From assembly GCA_028023455.1 (NCBI GenBank), contig JAQFVV010006238.1, positions 4,350,572 to 4,414,571 on the forward strand: a stretch of 64,000 bases of DNA, written 5' to 3'. Shown here one piece after another: positions 34,291 to 47,644 of the stretch; the first letter of the stretch is position 1; each line of letters opens with the position of its first letter. The DNA comes from Epiperipatus broadwayi. Taxonomy: Eukaryota; Onychophora; Udeonychophora; Euonychophora; Peripatidae. The notes under the pieces were generated by a model. That model worked only from the letters and a program-made list of their open reading frames with translations. It was not told where the DNA came from and did not search any database. A program made the position numbers and the translations under genes.

Positions 34291-34659
34291 CCCAAAATTA
34301 CATAAACTACTTTTATTGTATTTGAATACAAATGTTTAATTATATACTACACAGACATCAATACAAACAACTAACATACCGTTATCAAATAATTTTAAAA
34401 AATATTATTCAAATAATTAAAAATAAAAAAATGTAAAATATTATAAAAAAAAAAGTTTAATACGATGCGATATTCTAATTCAAACCCCCAAAATTACATA
34501 AAACTATTTTTGTTGTATTTGAATACAAATGTTTAATTATATACTAGACAGATATCAATACAAACACCAACATAAATTTATCAAATATTTTAAAGAAATT
34601 TACTATTTAAATAATTAAAAATAAGAAATTTTAATACTTATGAGCCAATATTCTAATTA
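34291..34659 (+). repeat. Tandem duplication, ~196-bp unit
   Basis: CCCAAAATTACATAAA begins both units (34291 and 34487), and TATTCTAATT ends both. Matching blocks such as TTTGAATACAAATGTTTAAT lie between. It starts just after the RTE 3' end, so it may be pre-existing DNA at the insertion site. Confidence 0.85.
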
Positions 34660-37600
34660 CGTTTTGAAGGTCTTGACATGCAAAATTATTGGTACATTTT
34701 AAATCCATTTTCGTAAGCTCTTTGGTCGTTTAAAAATTTCTGCATTTATCTTCTCCATGAAAAATAGTAAACTTAATAAAAAATATCAATTAAATGAAAG
34801 TACAAATAAAAATATTCATAAAAAAATCAATTTTTTTCAGATTTCAATATAATATATGTCATTCAAAAGAGAATTGAATAACAAGCAAATGCTGTGATAT
34901 CTGTTGACATCATGCTAGTAGTTTTACATCATTTTAAAAAGAACACAAAATTTTAATGACATGCCACCACAGCACTGCATGATCTCTATAATCAGTCAAC
35001 AAGGTTTAAATTCTAAGAAAGTAAATTTGAATTTTTTTTCAAAGTACTTGAATTTTTTTTATTTGTTATATATCTTACTTATAATTAGATCATTGATAAT
35101 AACAATATTCATTTGTAGCTAGAAAACAAAATAATTAGCAAATCCTCAAACCGTCACCTTAGACAACTAGTAAGCCTAAGTATGTATTGCTTTCTCTTAT
35201 TATTTTTATTGGAAAACCTATTACCTTATTTAATGTGTAATATATATAGTGCCCTTACCAAAATGAGAAACTCTGAACAAAAGTATCCAGCTAACTAGGA
35301 TTTAAAAATACTAAACTGCAATTGGGTTATGTAAACAATGACTATTAAAATAATACTCTTCTGACTAGCTCAAGACACATTAGTAAAATACAATATCTAA
35401 TAAAAACAATATTTTCCAATAACTATATATAAGAAAACTTATTAAATTTAAATATTATAATATTTAGATTCATAATAAATAATTAGGGTTTCAACTAGAA
35501 TACTCAACCTATTCATTTCACTAATAAGTTCAACTTATAAACTTGCTCAATATTATAAATAAAATATGATTCTGTCAAAATAAATATAATTATGAAATTA
35601 TTAACATGAGATGTTCAGTAAGGTGTACTGGCTTAAAACATTGAGGATATATCCCTGAAGGTACATTTCCAATGACATTAGAATATTACACCACTAAATT
35701 CACATAACAGAAATACTATGTAATATTCTCATGTCTTTAGACACACATATAAAATAATCCTAAAATATGATTTATAAATTTATTACAGAAATAACAATAC
35801 ATTACTTAATATACTGTTAATAAAAATACTAATTGGACATTTAGCATTAACTAATATTTTTTTATTTATCTTTCAATAGAAAATTTATAATTGTCCAAAA
35901 ATAATAATTTCAGTCCTTTCTCAAAATTTTGTCCAGCCATCTTCATAAAATAATAATTCAAGGATTCATTTTATGTGAAAATATTTCTTTTTATTCCTAC
36001 TACATACTTTTCATTAATTTTGGCCCTTGCATATAGCAGATGTACTGCAATAAATGTAGCACAAATGTTATTTGCATCTCCATCGATTAAAAGCATTAGT
36101 AAAAACATTGTATAATATCAATTATTTATTTAATACATTTATCAGCAGATGTTTTTTTTATAATCTAGTAGGAAATGTTTTTATTTATTTATAGTATTCA
36201 AGATTTTATCTTTTAAACATGTATCTTTCAACTAGATTTATTTTTTCAGGTAATTCACAGCTATATTATTCAAAGCATTTATTAACTGATATAATTTCAA
36301 TCTTTTAAAAAGATGTATTATATAGTTCATTTAGTACAGATAAAATTATTTTTATATAGTTTATTTATTGGTTTAATCAATAACAAGTCCTTTTAAAAGC
36401 ATTAAAGATATTCAAAAGTTATCTTCCTCAATCCATTTTTAAATAAATTATTCTTAAATGTATGTCCATTTAGATTACTTTAAAGACAAATGAAATGTAA
36501 GTTGTTATTATCAATTATATAACAAACAGTCATTCTATTATACCATAAAAATATTTTAAATTCAGTTTTGTTAAAGCTTAGATACAAAGTCTTAACTTTT
36601 TTTTTCAAATTTAATTCTAAAGTAGTGATTTTAATAAATATCCAATTCCTCTTGATTAACTTTTATAAATTAGTTTCATTGTAATATGATAAAGTTATTG
36701 TAAATAAATGTTCACTCACTCAGGCATTTTTTTTATAAACATTTCAAAGTTGTTACATAAATCTCCCATCTTGTTGTAATATATTTCTTGGCATTTGGTG
36801 TTCATTGTCCCAATATTTAAATGACTACTATTGCATTCCATAGAACTATTGTTATTCTAAGCTAAGCTTCAAGAATAGTCTGATAGGGAAATTTGATGTT
36901 TGAGTGAACCATTATTTAAATAGTTATTTCACTTATATTTTTAAAACACTTTTGAATAAAAATAGTAATAATTTAAAAGAAATTACTGCTGTTACAATAT
37001 AAAAGATAATAATCATAATTTCAAACTAAATTTGTCTTAATCTGAATCACTTAATCTGAAAATTACTGAATTACTGTCTAGACTGGCTTCAACCTCTCAT
37101 TTTATACTAGCCTTAATCCAATGATTTCATTGGTCAATACTGCTCATAAAAATCTGATAATTTACATAATTACAATATCACTTTTAAAATTAAGTTTTAA
37201 AATTATGAGTCATGAATATTGAAACAGTCTGTTTTATATACTATCCTGTTTCACCAACTATGCCACATAGTAGTGTCTTTCCCCAGTTCAAACCTTCCCA
37301 AGTCCACACATATTAACTCAATTTGATGTTAAATAATGTATATAAAGAGTATTTCCATGTATGTGCACATATTGCATATAGATGTATTGTAATAATTATA
37401 TGCGTATATTTGAAGCATGTGTATTAAAATAAATTTAAAATTAGTAAAAATTGAAATAAGTTGTGGTGGCATTTATATGTGTGTGGAACTATCTATGTAT
37501 ATATGTGAAGGAAATGGTAATTGCAGTAGATTTAAAAGCATTACCACTCTTTAAATTAATATAGATTTGATTTTTATAAGTTAAAGTTAAAAACTTCATT

Positions 37601-37780
37601 TACTTGCCTTTGCATATAAATTTCAATTTCTAGAGGGGTCTCTCTCACACATATATAGTAAAATGTTTACAGAACTTAAGATCTGTTTTTAAAAAAGTTG
37701 AAATTTTTGGAAAGACTTTGGTCAGCAATTAAAAAGAAATAAGATTCAAATTCTATATGGGATTTTAATAAAAATAAACT
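34660..37780. other. AT-rich DNA, no gene recognised
   Basis: Three kilobases of very AT-rich sequence with poly-T and poly-A tracts. No ORF, RNA gene or repeat that I can support. Confidence 0.55.
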
Positions 37781-37789
37781 AAGAAGAAT

Positions 37790-37990
37790 GCTTGAACTGA
37801 GAATAATACTGTGCCAGTCAGATGATGTATGTTGGGTTAACTCAGTTCGAATCCTAGGTGAAAGTACCTTGAGGCCACCCATATGTGAGATATTAAATCA
37901 AGAATATTATGACCTCTGCCCTTTTCACCTATTATCAAGTCTAATTACAAACCAACAACATTATCTGAGACAAACATAAATTTTTTGCTC
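37790..37990 (+). mobile_element. Possible SINE relic with B-box
   Basis: CAGTTCGAATCCTAGG near 37842 contains a good polymerase III B-box core (GTTCGAATCC), in a patch of more balanced composition ending near 37990. The A-box is not clear and no tail shared with the other SINEs is visible. This is a weak call. Confidence 0.25.
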
Positions 37991-39100
37991 ACCCAGCCCA
38001 AACTTAGCCTTAGGAGAGAGACATGGACAAGAATACTTATGGAACTAAATAGTTAAATGTGCATAAAAGTCTATGAAAACTGTGTTTTGCATGCCTGGAT
38101 CATTGGAAAAGTAAAATAAAGCATTAAAAGAAAATGAGAAAACTCAAGCTTTTTAGTTAAATAATATATTTAATTAATGACTTTTAAAATATTAATAATG
38201 TTTTAATGGCCTCCGCTATTTCCCTGAATTAATGAAAAACTAATTAGACAATAAAAACAGATAGTAACGATATAATATTTTTGCAGTCTAAGTCTTTTCT
38301 TCCCAATTTTAATAAAATTGTCAACTCAACTCTCCTCAATAAAACACAACAAAAAATCTTTCGCAAAGAATTTTCTAATTGCTTTGCACTAAAAACAGTT
38401 TAAAATTATTTAAGACATATATAGCTAAATAAGATATACATAATGAGCTAATGGTGGACAAAAGAGGCGTTATCGAGGAGATCAAGTTGGCAAAGAAAGG
38501 AAACTTACTCATATTCAATTTACCAACTTAAATGGCTTTGGAAAGATATTTTAATGAAAAATTAGCCTTTAACTTACACCGCAATGGAATACGAAATATT
38601 GATAATATGTTAGCAAAGAGGAATGCCGCAGGAAAAGGGTTAAATATAAATAGATAGATGATCATACAATATATATATATGTATATATATATATATACAT
38701 CTAAGATTAGGCTAATAGAAATAATTATGTTACAAATATAATTAAATAAAACAATTCGGAAATATAATTCAATAATGCAATTTAGAAAGGTAAGATCAAA
38801 AAGGGTAGAATAGTAAATAGTTCATGAGGAGAGATACGATTACCATCCTGGTTCCTTGGTATTGTTCCCCAATGTTTGTGGCTTGATCTGTCTGTCAATA
38901 GGTATTTGTCCAGATGGAAAAATGGAAACACATAGCATTCTTTCAAGAAAAGTCCCCCAGATATGGCACAGAGTTCAGATTAATATTGGTTGGATACTAT
39001 GGCATTTTGATGGCTTAGGACTTCGGTGGCAGGCAAAGCTATTTGCCTAACTGCCAAACATAATCAAATCCATCAAATTCATATGACTTTTAACTAATGG
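37991..39100. other. AT-rich DNA, no gene recognised
   Basis: Contains a (TA)n run around 38668-38698. From about 38830 the composition becomes more balanced; I treat that part as the possible body of the LTR-like sequence described next. Confidence 0.4.
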
Positions 39101-39432
39101 CATGTTAATACTTCTCCGTGATTTCGAGGACGACAGTTAAATAACTTTTTGGAACCAAAATCTCAATGAGAAGCAAAATCTGAGAAAACTGAATGAATTA
39201 TCCCAAAGAGAAATCTGAAAAAGCAGCAAGAGAAATATCAATGAATTCTCCAAAGAGAAATCTGACTGAAAAGCAAGCACAAGAAAAATCTGAAAGAATT
39301 TTCCAAAGAGAAATCTGATTGAAAGCAAGCAGGTGAAATCTCTAATAGGCTAAGTCTTTTGTTCTCTCTCCTATTTATACCTTTTTTGTAAGCTACCTTC
39401 TATTGGTTTGTGTATGATCTTAGATCTTGACA
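39101..39432 (-). promoter_or_regulatory. LTR-like promoter, antisense (candidate solo LTR end)
   Basis: On the minus strand the sequence begins TGTCAAGATC (39432 downward). It then has an inverted-CCAAT-type box (AACCAATAG, around 39402-39408) and a TATA box (GGTATAAATAGG, around 39369-39380) about 25 bp further on. TG start, CCAAT and TATAAATAG in this order resemble the U3 promoter of an LTR. Within it, a CCAAAGAGAAATCTGA motif repeats at 39203, 39250 and 39303. The other end of the putative LTR (possibly near 38840) and a second copy were not found, so the assignment is tentative. Confidence 0.3.
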
Positions 39433-42417
39433 CCCCCCCCATGCTCCTTTGTTTCAAGGTAACATTTTCTAAAAATAACTTTTGCTTTTTTATTATAAAT
39501 TTCTTTCTTTAAATTTTGAATTTTATTAATTAAAAAAGAAAGAGAAGGCCATCTTTAATTTGCCTTGAATGGGCTAATTAATTAAAAATATACATTCCTT
39601 TAGAAAATATTGATGGGCTTATCTCAAAATAAAATCATACGCCATATTTTAACAAGATTTAAAAAGAAAAATATATTCTTATTTCTTTTAATAAAATAAG
39701 CATTTTATTTCAGCAGAATTTTGCATTAACTCATATATATATATGCTTGACATATATATATGATTGATTAAAAGGTTTGACAAGTAATTTTTTTAAACAG
39801 CAATTTAATCTTGGAATGGAATTTATTTAAAACAAAATATTTAAATGCAAATACAAATTTAATAAACGTAATTAATTTTGGCTTTAATGCAAAACCCTGC
39901 TGATATTGGACTATAAACTTAATTTAGGTTTACAATATTAATTAAGTTTATAGGAGGCTGTGAAGCATGGATCGGACTTCCAGATCCATTGCTTCAATAC
40001 TAGTCAACAAAGAAAGAGGCCAACATTTTTTTTTGTTATTTTAAAGACTTTGAGTTCCAGATGAAATTATAATTAATCTTCAAAAATGTGGTAAACATAT
40101 TTTATAGCTGATGGCGAGGGGGGTGTAGTCAGAGCTTTACAATACTCATTTTTTTGTAATTGAGTTCAGTCTTTATTATATATATATATATATTATAAGG
40201 GTTGCCAGTCAAAGGCTTGACTGGAAAATGGAGTTTGGTGGCTAAAGAAAGGCCAGTTGCTGTCAGCCTTGCAGGGACAGATCTAACCACTATGAAGAGG
40301 GTTAAACAAATTGCCATGTACTAGATTCAGTTAAAAGCTAGGCATATATTTCCTCATCGTAACCCACCTTCACTGGAATAAAACTGTACCATCCTAAAGT
40401 AGTGTGAAATATTGCCTTTAACGAAGAGCATAAGTCTGTATCTACATTTATCTCATCTAGAAATTCAACAGAACCAAATGAACAAAAAATGCCATTTTCA
40501 TGTATTTGGAATTGCTACAGACCCAGGAAAAGGCACATTTAATCAGGTCCATGTTTAGAAGCCTTTAAGGAGAAACTCCATGGGAAAAACTGAAATTTCA
40601 ACTGGGAAGGCCTCCATAGATAAGAAATCCATGGCTAGAGGTATTATTTTTTCATGTGTACATACTATTTTTTTGTGTTAATAGAATTTTTTTTTGTTTC
40701 ATAAAAGTAATAACAATTTGGTTTTTATTTCTATATTAATTGATAATAGTAAAATTGATTTTTATTTTATATAATAATTGATAATAGTAAATACTTTACT
40801 AAGTTGAATTATTTCAAATTGTTAGACATTTCTTTTTTGTGTGTGTGTGTAAAATCCAGTCATATTTCTCTTGCAATTAGTGAAATAGTTTTTAAAGAAA
40901 AAAAAAATCTGTGGTAAAGTTAGTTTTTTTTTTTTTTGCTAAGCTGAATCAAGGATTGTTATCTCTGATTCTGAACAGGTTGTTTAATTAATTCTTAAAT
41001 ATTTTAAAGAAATTGAATCAAATATTTTTATCTTTGATTTTTGAAAATGTTTAACCAACTCATAGTTATTTTTAAAGATGGAACCTAACAAATTTAAAGT
41101 TAATTTATGTATAAAAATTAATTGGTTGGTTAATGTAATTTTTGTAAAAACAGTATTTTGTTTGAATAAAACCAGTTACTTATAAGTAGGGGAAGTCCAT
41201 GATTTGCTTAAGATTATTTATAATAAGCTAATCTATTTATTTATTAATAAATTACAAGGTTCTTCCTGAGTTAGATTTGTGCATAACAGCTATATGGGGC
41301 AGAGGTGAATATATAATTAGTGTATGGGCATCCAGATGATAATTATGATGATTTTGGATTGGTGCAAAGAGTATATTCTTCAATGTCCAGGCACTATATT
41401 TTATTTAGTTTAGTCTCTATTAGAAATTAAATTTATAGTTGGCCTGTACATCAAGGGAACTAAGTGGTGAGAGCATTGGTGATGATCAGCATGTATTAAT
41501 ATCTCTGCATTATTGGTTTTATAGTTATATATTTAGGTGATTTAGCACTTAAGTTTGTGCATCCAAGTTAAGGTTTAAATAATTGCCCCAAGCTGGAAAT
41601 AGCTCAATAGTTAACCTGGTCTATGGTAGACCCATTTCCAATCCAGTCACCAGATTGACTATTGATTTATTTTTGATTGCTAATCATTAATGATGGATGA
41701 ATGAGTACTTTTTTTGGGTAGTGCTAGTGAACTTATAGTTAGCTGCACTGATTCTCTCACAGTGATCTATCATGTTTATTCTTTTGATATTAAATTTTTA
41801 TATATATTTAGGATAAACAAACAATTTCTCAGATCTCTGATGGTTTAAATCACAATTTTCCATAGAGTTAGAAATGACTATACAACTTGGGCTGTTGATG
41901 ATCATGTACTTGGGGACAATCTGTCACATCAGGTCCACCCCCTTATTTCTGTGTAGCATTACAATATAAATAGGAATGTTTGATAAAATAGTTAACTAAC
42001 TATATGATACAACATGAGTGGTCTGTACTCTAAGCCTGAGGGATCATTGATTATCAGGTGGCAGTACATTTAAATATCCAACTTCAGACATGTTTTTGAA
42101 CTGGAAATTTAGGATTCAAAGCTAAATGTAAGTCAGTTATTTATCTAATAATCACATTTACTTCTATTTTGCTACTCAAACTTGACACATAAAATTTGAA
42201 ATGTCCTATAGTTTTGAACTCGAAGTCTATCCATTTGAACTAGTATGTATGTATTCTGGCCTTGAGTCAGTAACTGTATATTTTAATATCTCAAGTTTTT
42301 ACAAATTGTAGGCCCATTATTTTCCCAAGCTAGAAATGTTAATGATAAATCACTTGATTTGTTAACTTCCAATAAGTAGCAGTAGAATAGAGAGATACTC
42401 TTGTTTTATCAAGCAAT
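39433..42417. other. AT-rich DNA, no gene recognised
   Basis: Contains an 8-C run at 39432-39440, (TA)n near 40178-40193, a short hairpin CCAGTCAA/TTGACTGG near 40206-40226 and (GT)n near 40838. A tRNA-like patch near 41596-41650 is too degraded to call. No gene. Confidence 0.5.
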
Positions 42418-42515
42418 GTATTTATCTATCTATTTATACATCTGTCTATCCTACTTACTACTTATCTATTTATCTATCTTTCTTTCTGACTATCTATCTA
42501 TCTATCTATCTATCT
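42418..42515. repeat. Interrupted (TATC)n microsatellite
   Basis: Runs of TATC/TATT/TCTA, the purest part at about 42490-42515. Confidence 0.9.
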
Positions 42516-42712
42516 AATTAGGCTCAGAATAGGCATATTAGCAATAAAAGAATATGTAAATAAATGGTGACATAGGTTTGAGATAAGTTATGACAATTGT
42601 GCATCTTATTGTTGCAAGGTTCATTAATGATTATGATATAGTTTTACATTTGAGATGCTGAAATAAATTGAGTTAAAATGCTAAAGTTGCAATAATACAA
42701 AAAGACTGCTGG

Positions 42713-42826
42713 CTTTATTGCTTAGGAATTCATAAGGAGTTTGATCCCAATCTGTGAGCACCAGACTTGATCCTGAAACATCCTACTCCAAAGTCATACA
42801 CCCTACCATTATGCCAAACCAGCAGT
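42713..42826 (-). mobile_element. tRNA-derived SINE, family 1 (copy e)
   Basis: On the minus strand: head with TTTGGCATAATGGTAGGG (A-box), then a B-box-like GGATCAAGTCTGG, then the family tail CTTATGAATTCCTAAGCAATAAA. The best conserved tail of the family in this window. Confidence 0.7.
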
Positions 42827-42943
42827 GTAATAACGAACAGCCACCAGTGATAATGAATGTCTATGACTTTTCACAGTGTTCTTTTATCCACTTTGCTTTG
42901 TATATTATGTGATAAAAAGACTGAATCCCCTTTATATGCTTTT

Positions 42944-43045
42944 TTCACCACATTGGTGGTTGAGAGGTCAGTGACAGCTGCTTTACAAGAAGTTGTCCCG
43001 GGTTAGTGGGTTTGCTTCCCAGCTGATGCTATGACACATGAGAGA
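42944..43045 (+). mobile_element. tRNA-Val-like SINE, family 2 (second copy)
   Basis: Head with TGGTGGTTGAGAGG (A-box region), anticodon loop in GCTTTACAAGAAG (UAC, valine) and B-box GGGTTTGCTTCCC. It shares GCTG(C)TTACAAG and TTGTCCCGG with the antisense relative at 4950-5027. It is followed by a body starting AGCTGATGCTATGACAC. Stem mismatches and an insertion before the B-box rule out a functional tRNA. Confidence 0.55.
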
Positions 43046-43432
43046 AAAAAAGAAGCAGATGACAGAGAATAATAGATGTTTTGCCGAACGATTTGCAGAG
43101 AATAAATTATTGATGTCTGTGCTAGGTTTTTGTGACTTTAGCAGTTTAATAATTAATTTAGACAGTATTGTGAAATTGCTATAAAGTGATAAATAAGAAA
43201 AAATGTAAAGTAATAAAATTAATTACTAGTTAAAATATTTTTCTTTTGACTAATGAAAGAATTTCTAACTTCAATAATGAGGGGTGGGGGTGGGGTGAAT
43301 GTACCAGTTTCTAATATGAATTATATAACACATGGACTAAATCATGTAATTAGTAGTTTAGCACATAATGTTGTTTTGATAATTGAATGGTCTAATCTGT
43401 TTTAAATAAATAAATAAATAATCAAATACTTA

Positions 43433-43540
43433 TATTGCTCAGAAGTTCATAAGAAACTTAAGCATGAGAAATAATAGTGCTAGTATGTATGCCATACACT
43501 TTCAGGTCCACAAGTTGTCAATCTATCACTGTATCAAACT
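43433..43540 (-). mobile_element. tRNA-derived SINE, family 1 (copy i)
   Basis: The minus strand ends in the family tail (complement seen as TTGCTCAGAAGTTCATAAG at 43435). The head end is seen as CTATCACTGTATCAAAC near 43522. The middle is degraded. Confidence 0.5.
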
Positions 43541-44780
43541 GTGTTCGAATGTGCAGCTACTGCTTTAGAATATTTTTCTTCCTTCTTCCAATGTCTCTGA
43601 TAGCTGTAGAAAATGTTATTGGAATATTACAGATAAAACATATATTTTCCATTCTTTAAATTTAGATTCCCTTTTTTAAAATGTCTCACATGTGTAAAAA
43701 ATTCTGATATTAGTTTTTTGCAACAATTTTCACTACTTTGTGGATATTTTATTAGCGCTTGACGCTCTTTTCACTATCCTCTTTACATTTTATCATTCAG
43801 CTGATATAGGAGTTCTAGCCATTTTTAAATTCTGAAAAAAATAGCATGTGTAATGTAAAGTATATAATATATAAATGACATATTATCTGTGTCCATTCCA
43901 TGTATAATGTACTGTTTTTATAATACTCATAACCCAATTCATTGTAGATGTGATTCAGCCATAACATCAGTAAGTATTTTTAAGACAATAAATTATACGC
44001 AAATGAACCCAGGTAATATATCATTTATATTTGTAATCTGTGAAAGTATTTGTTGTAATATAAATACATGTGTGTAATACATTTTCCCTTATCGGTTGTA
44101 CAGGTATTTGAGTATTCTTCCTTTATTAAATTGTACAATTTGTTATATTGTAACAAACCCAAGACAATTGTTTAAGTTATTAGATTATTTATACTATTCA
44201 AGAAGTTTAAGCATTGGAATATACAGACACCAAATGGTTTTGAGCTGTAACTCTTAAGTTCTCTCAAATCTACTTTGTATTGGAATGAGATATTGTTGAT
44301 GCTTTATTAGGATGAATCAGAAATTGGTGTGAAAAAATTGTTAACAGTTGAAAATATGATGATGATGATGATGATATATTATTGCATGGATTAAATGAGA
44401 AAGATTCAAACTTCTAATTTTGAAAATTTTAAAGAAAAAAGAATAGTTAGCAGCTGCAATTAACATAACAAAACTCAAAACTAATCATCAATTTATCTTA
44501 TTCAGATTCAAGATTTTGTGACAGGAGAACATAATTTGGGTGTGGTCTACTACTATTAATAATAACTACTGTCATTATTATTATATGATCTGTATCTTAT
44601 CAGATCATGTAATCATTAATGACAACAGAAATGGACCGAATGCCCTATTCCCATTTACTTTATCAAAATTAGATTTTCCATTTTATTTGCCCAGCTGGGA
44701 ATCAATTTAGGAACCTCTTCAGCGCACAACTCAAACAATACATTTAAATATGCGGGGTATGGTTAAATTAATTGATTGAT
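43541..44780. other. AT-rich DNA, no gene recognised
   Basis: Includes a (GAT)6 tract at about 44357-44376, possibly a bare microsatellite or the tail of a lost RTE copy. Nothing else recognised. Confidence 0.5.
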
Positions 44781-45028
44781 TAATTGCTTAAGAGGTCAAG
44801 TAATATTTGAGAAGCGGAAATAACAGGTTGATTTTTTTCCAAGAATGTCCATCTCTTCAAGTTTATCGTTTTACCACTGTATCAAACGTAGGTCAGTGAT
44901 AAACTTTATGGTTTGAAAATATCTCAGGAGGTCACGTGCTATTTGAAAAGTGAAAATGGTAGGTTGACTTTTATCTATTAATCTATGCCTCTTGAGTCTA
45001 CCGCTTTTTACTGCTCTCAACCACGTAG
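44781..45028 (-). mobile_element. Two tandem SINE copies, family 1 (copies g and h)
   Basis: Two antisense copies lie side by side (about 44781-44890 and 44920-45028). The first has the tail complement AATTGCTTAAGAGGTCAAG and the head complement TTTTACCACTGTATCAAAC. The second repeats the order (CTCAGGAGGTCACGTGC, then TAGGTTGACTTTTATC, then the head). The pair could be a tandem duplication or two insertions at the same tail. Confidence 0.5.
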
Positions 45029-45727
45029 AGCAATAGGCATCAATAATAAACATTAATGTGTAAAAATATTTTGCAGACTTTCTATATATATATGCAGAAT
45101 CACAAACACAATTTTTGAATATATAAGCATAAATCCTTGAGCAATAAAGAAGAAAATTGTTTTTATCAAGATAATATATAAATTTGAGCATTTACGGTTT
45201 TTTTTTTTTAATGTTTGCTTTTCATTTTTTAAATTTTATTTGTTTTGTGAACCTTCTAACTTCTTCTGTTTATATATCACATTTCCATATATTAAGTATT
45301 CCGAATGGATCTAGTTTTGTTTTTGCATTATCAGAGCAAATGTACTTTTGACTTTTATATCAGAACTGGCTGTCAAACCTCAACCATCGCTGAGCATTTA
45401 AAAGCACCATTTAAGAAAATTAAGCCATTTTTGAAATAGTGCCGAGACTCCTAATAAAAACTTTATCTTTTAAAAGAAAAGAAAGATATTTATATATTAC
45501 ATTTCATCACTTTTTAACATTTGCCTTTCTGCTTTTAGCTTTGAAATAAATAAATTAAGAGTATCTAAGATGAAAATATAATTAAATTAATGTTTTCATT
45601 AGTAATGAGAAAACAAAAAAAAATTGATAATTTTAATATATAAATCATCTTGCGTCATTTTCTTTACAAAACTTATTTTATTCTACGAACAATTTTTTTT
45701 TTCACATTCATATATATATATAATTCA
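45029..45727. other. AT-rich DNA, no gene recognised
   Basis: Nothing recognisable; ends in a (TA)n run that abuts the next LINE. Confidence 0.55.
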
Positions 45728-47644
45728 TACACTTTTACAAACTGCAACAAAGATAGCTGGTAGAACAAAGCAGCAATTGATCAATAAAATTTCTACTGAG
45801 ACTAGAGAATTAATTAAGAAAAGAAGGATAATGAAGAAAAGAAGGAATATGAAGATATATAAAAAATGATGCATTAAAAAGGATTGAAAATCTTGAATTT
45901 TGTAAGATGGTACGAAAAAGAGTAGATAATGATATAAGAAAGTATAATTTTGAACTAGCGCGAAAGACTGTAGAAGAGAATAAAAGTCTCAAGAGTGTAA
46001 AACAACATTTTGGTATTGGTAGGAAACATATCTGCAACAAAAAAAGATGGAACTATTTCTAAAAAGATAGATGACATAATGAAATGGGTAGAAGAGTTTT
46101 ATCAAGAATTATATAGTAATAAAGAACAAGTACCTCCTATGTCTGTTATATCTTCTAATTTGCTCAGAATTTTAAGAGAAGAAATGAGACATGCAATTAA
46201 ATCTATGATAAAAGGAAAAGGTCCAGGTAATGATGGAATTATAATCAATATATTAAAAGAAGCAGGTGAAGAGGTAGAAAATTTTTTGGCAAAGTTATAT
46301 ACCAAATGTCAAGTGATAAAGATGTCCCAAATGATTGGAAGAATGCAGTATTAATATTAATATTTAAAAAAGGTGATAAAGAAGATATTAGAAATTACAG
46401 ACTTATCAGCCTATTATCAGTTTTATACAATTTTTTTACAAAGATAGTTACTTCTTGTCTACAGAGGACATTGGATTGCTGGATTTAAAAGTGATCTTAG
46501 TACAATAGATATTATCCAAGTATTGAGTGAAGTTATAAAAAGGACAAATGAATATGAGTTGCCAATATGTTTTGAATTTGTAGATTATGAAAAGACATTT
46601 GATTCTGTAAGCATTTCTTCAGTGATTAAAGCATGGGATCATCAAGGTAGAGACCCAGAATATTGTCATATTCTGAAGAATATTTATAAAAATCCAACAT
46701 CAACAATTAGATTACATAATAATACTATGAAGATTAACATTGAGAAGGGTATAAGACAGGTTGACTCCGTATCTCCAAAACTTTTTACAGCTGTGTTGCA
46801 AGAAGTGTTTTGTGGATATAAATAGGAAAGTAAAGGGGTAAAAGTAAATGGAGATTATTTAAGTCATTTAGATTTTGCAGTTGATGCAATTGTTTTTGTA
46901 AATAATGCTTTAGAGCTTAAGAAAATGTTGCAGGAGTTATCAGATGAAAGACAGAAAATAGGACTAAAGATAAATGTTAAAAGGAATAAAATAATGTTCA
47001 ATGGATTTTCTCAAAAGATGAAAATAAAAATTGAATTTGATGTGTTAAAAGAAGTTAACAACTACAAATACCTTGATCAGATTATTACTACAGATGGAAA
47101 CAATGGATGAAATTAATCATAGAATTAAACTTGGTTGGATTGCTTTGGGTAGAAATAACTTAATATTAAAAGGAAATATGTCTATGTGTTTAAGAAGGAA
47201 GGTTTTTAATAAATGTGTTTTACTAGTTCTTACTTATGGATCCTCACTTGGACACTTAATAGAAGAGCAACACAGAGACATTAGACCACTCAAAGAAGTA
47301 TGGAGAGGTGCATGTTAGGAGTAACAAGAAGAGATCAAAAATGAAATATATGGGTAAAAGAACAAACAGGTGTTACTGACATTGTTGAAAGAATTAAAAG
47401 ATTGAAGTGGAGTTGTGCTGGACATGTTGCTAGAAGAGATGATTATAGATGTAAAATTGAAATCTTAAACTGGATTCCAAGAGATTGTAAAAGATCCAGA
47501 AGATACCATATATAAGATGGATTGATGAAATAAAGGGTTCAGGGGTGATGTAAAGAAGAGAAGCTGGAATTTGGAGAAGATGGATTGAACTTGTAGAGAT
47601 CTTTATCCTGCAGTGGATTGATAATGGTTTACAATGATGATGAT
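45728..47644 (+). pseudogene. RTE-type LINE, 5'-truncated, catalytically dead (copy D)
   Basis: Starts abruptly after a (TA)n run, in the linker between endonuclease and RT, so the endonuclease is absent. RT blocks are readable in shifting frames: GKGPGNDG near 46215, DYEKTFDSV near 46582, the block corresponding to RQGDSISPKLF near 46752 with Gly changed to Val (RQVDSVSPKLF), and YKYLDQII near 47065. The catalytic FADD is FAVD (46874-46885), losing one of the two metal-binding aspartates. There are at least six frame interruptions. It ends with the family tail GATGATGAT at about 47636-47644. It is older than copy C judging by the density of changes. Confidence 0.92.

Noticed and set aside
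40206-40226. Short perfect hairpin CCAGTCAA/TTGACTGG
   Set aside because: Eight-base stems are expected by chance in this length of sequence, and a bacterial-type terminator makes no sense here.
44357-44376. Tail of a lost RTE copy at the (GAT)n tract
   Set aside because: No RTE sequence precedes it; a plain microsatellite explains it.
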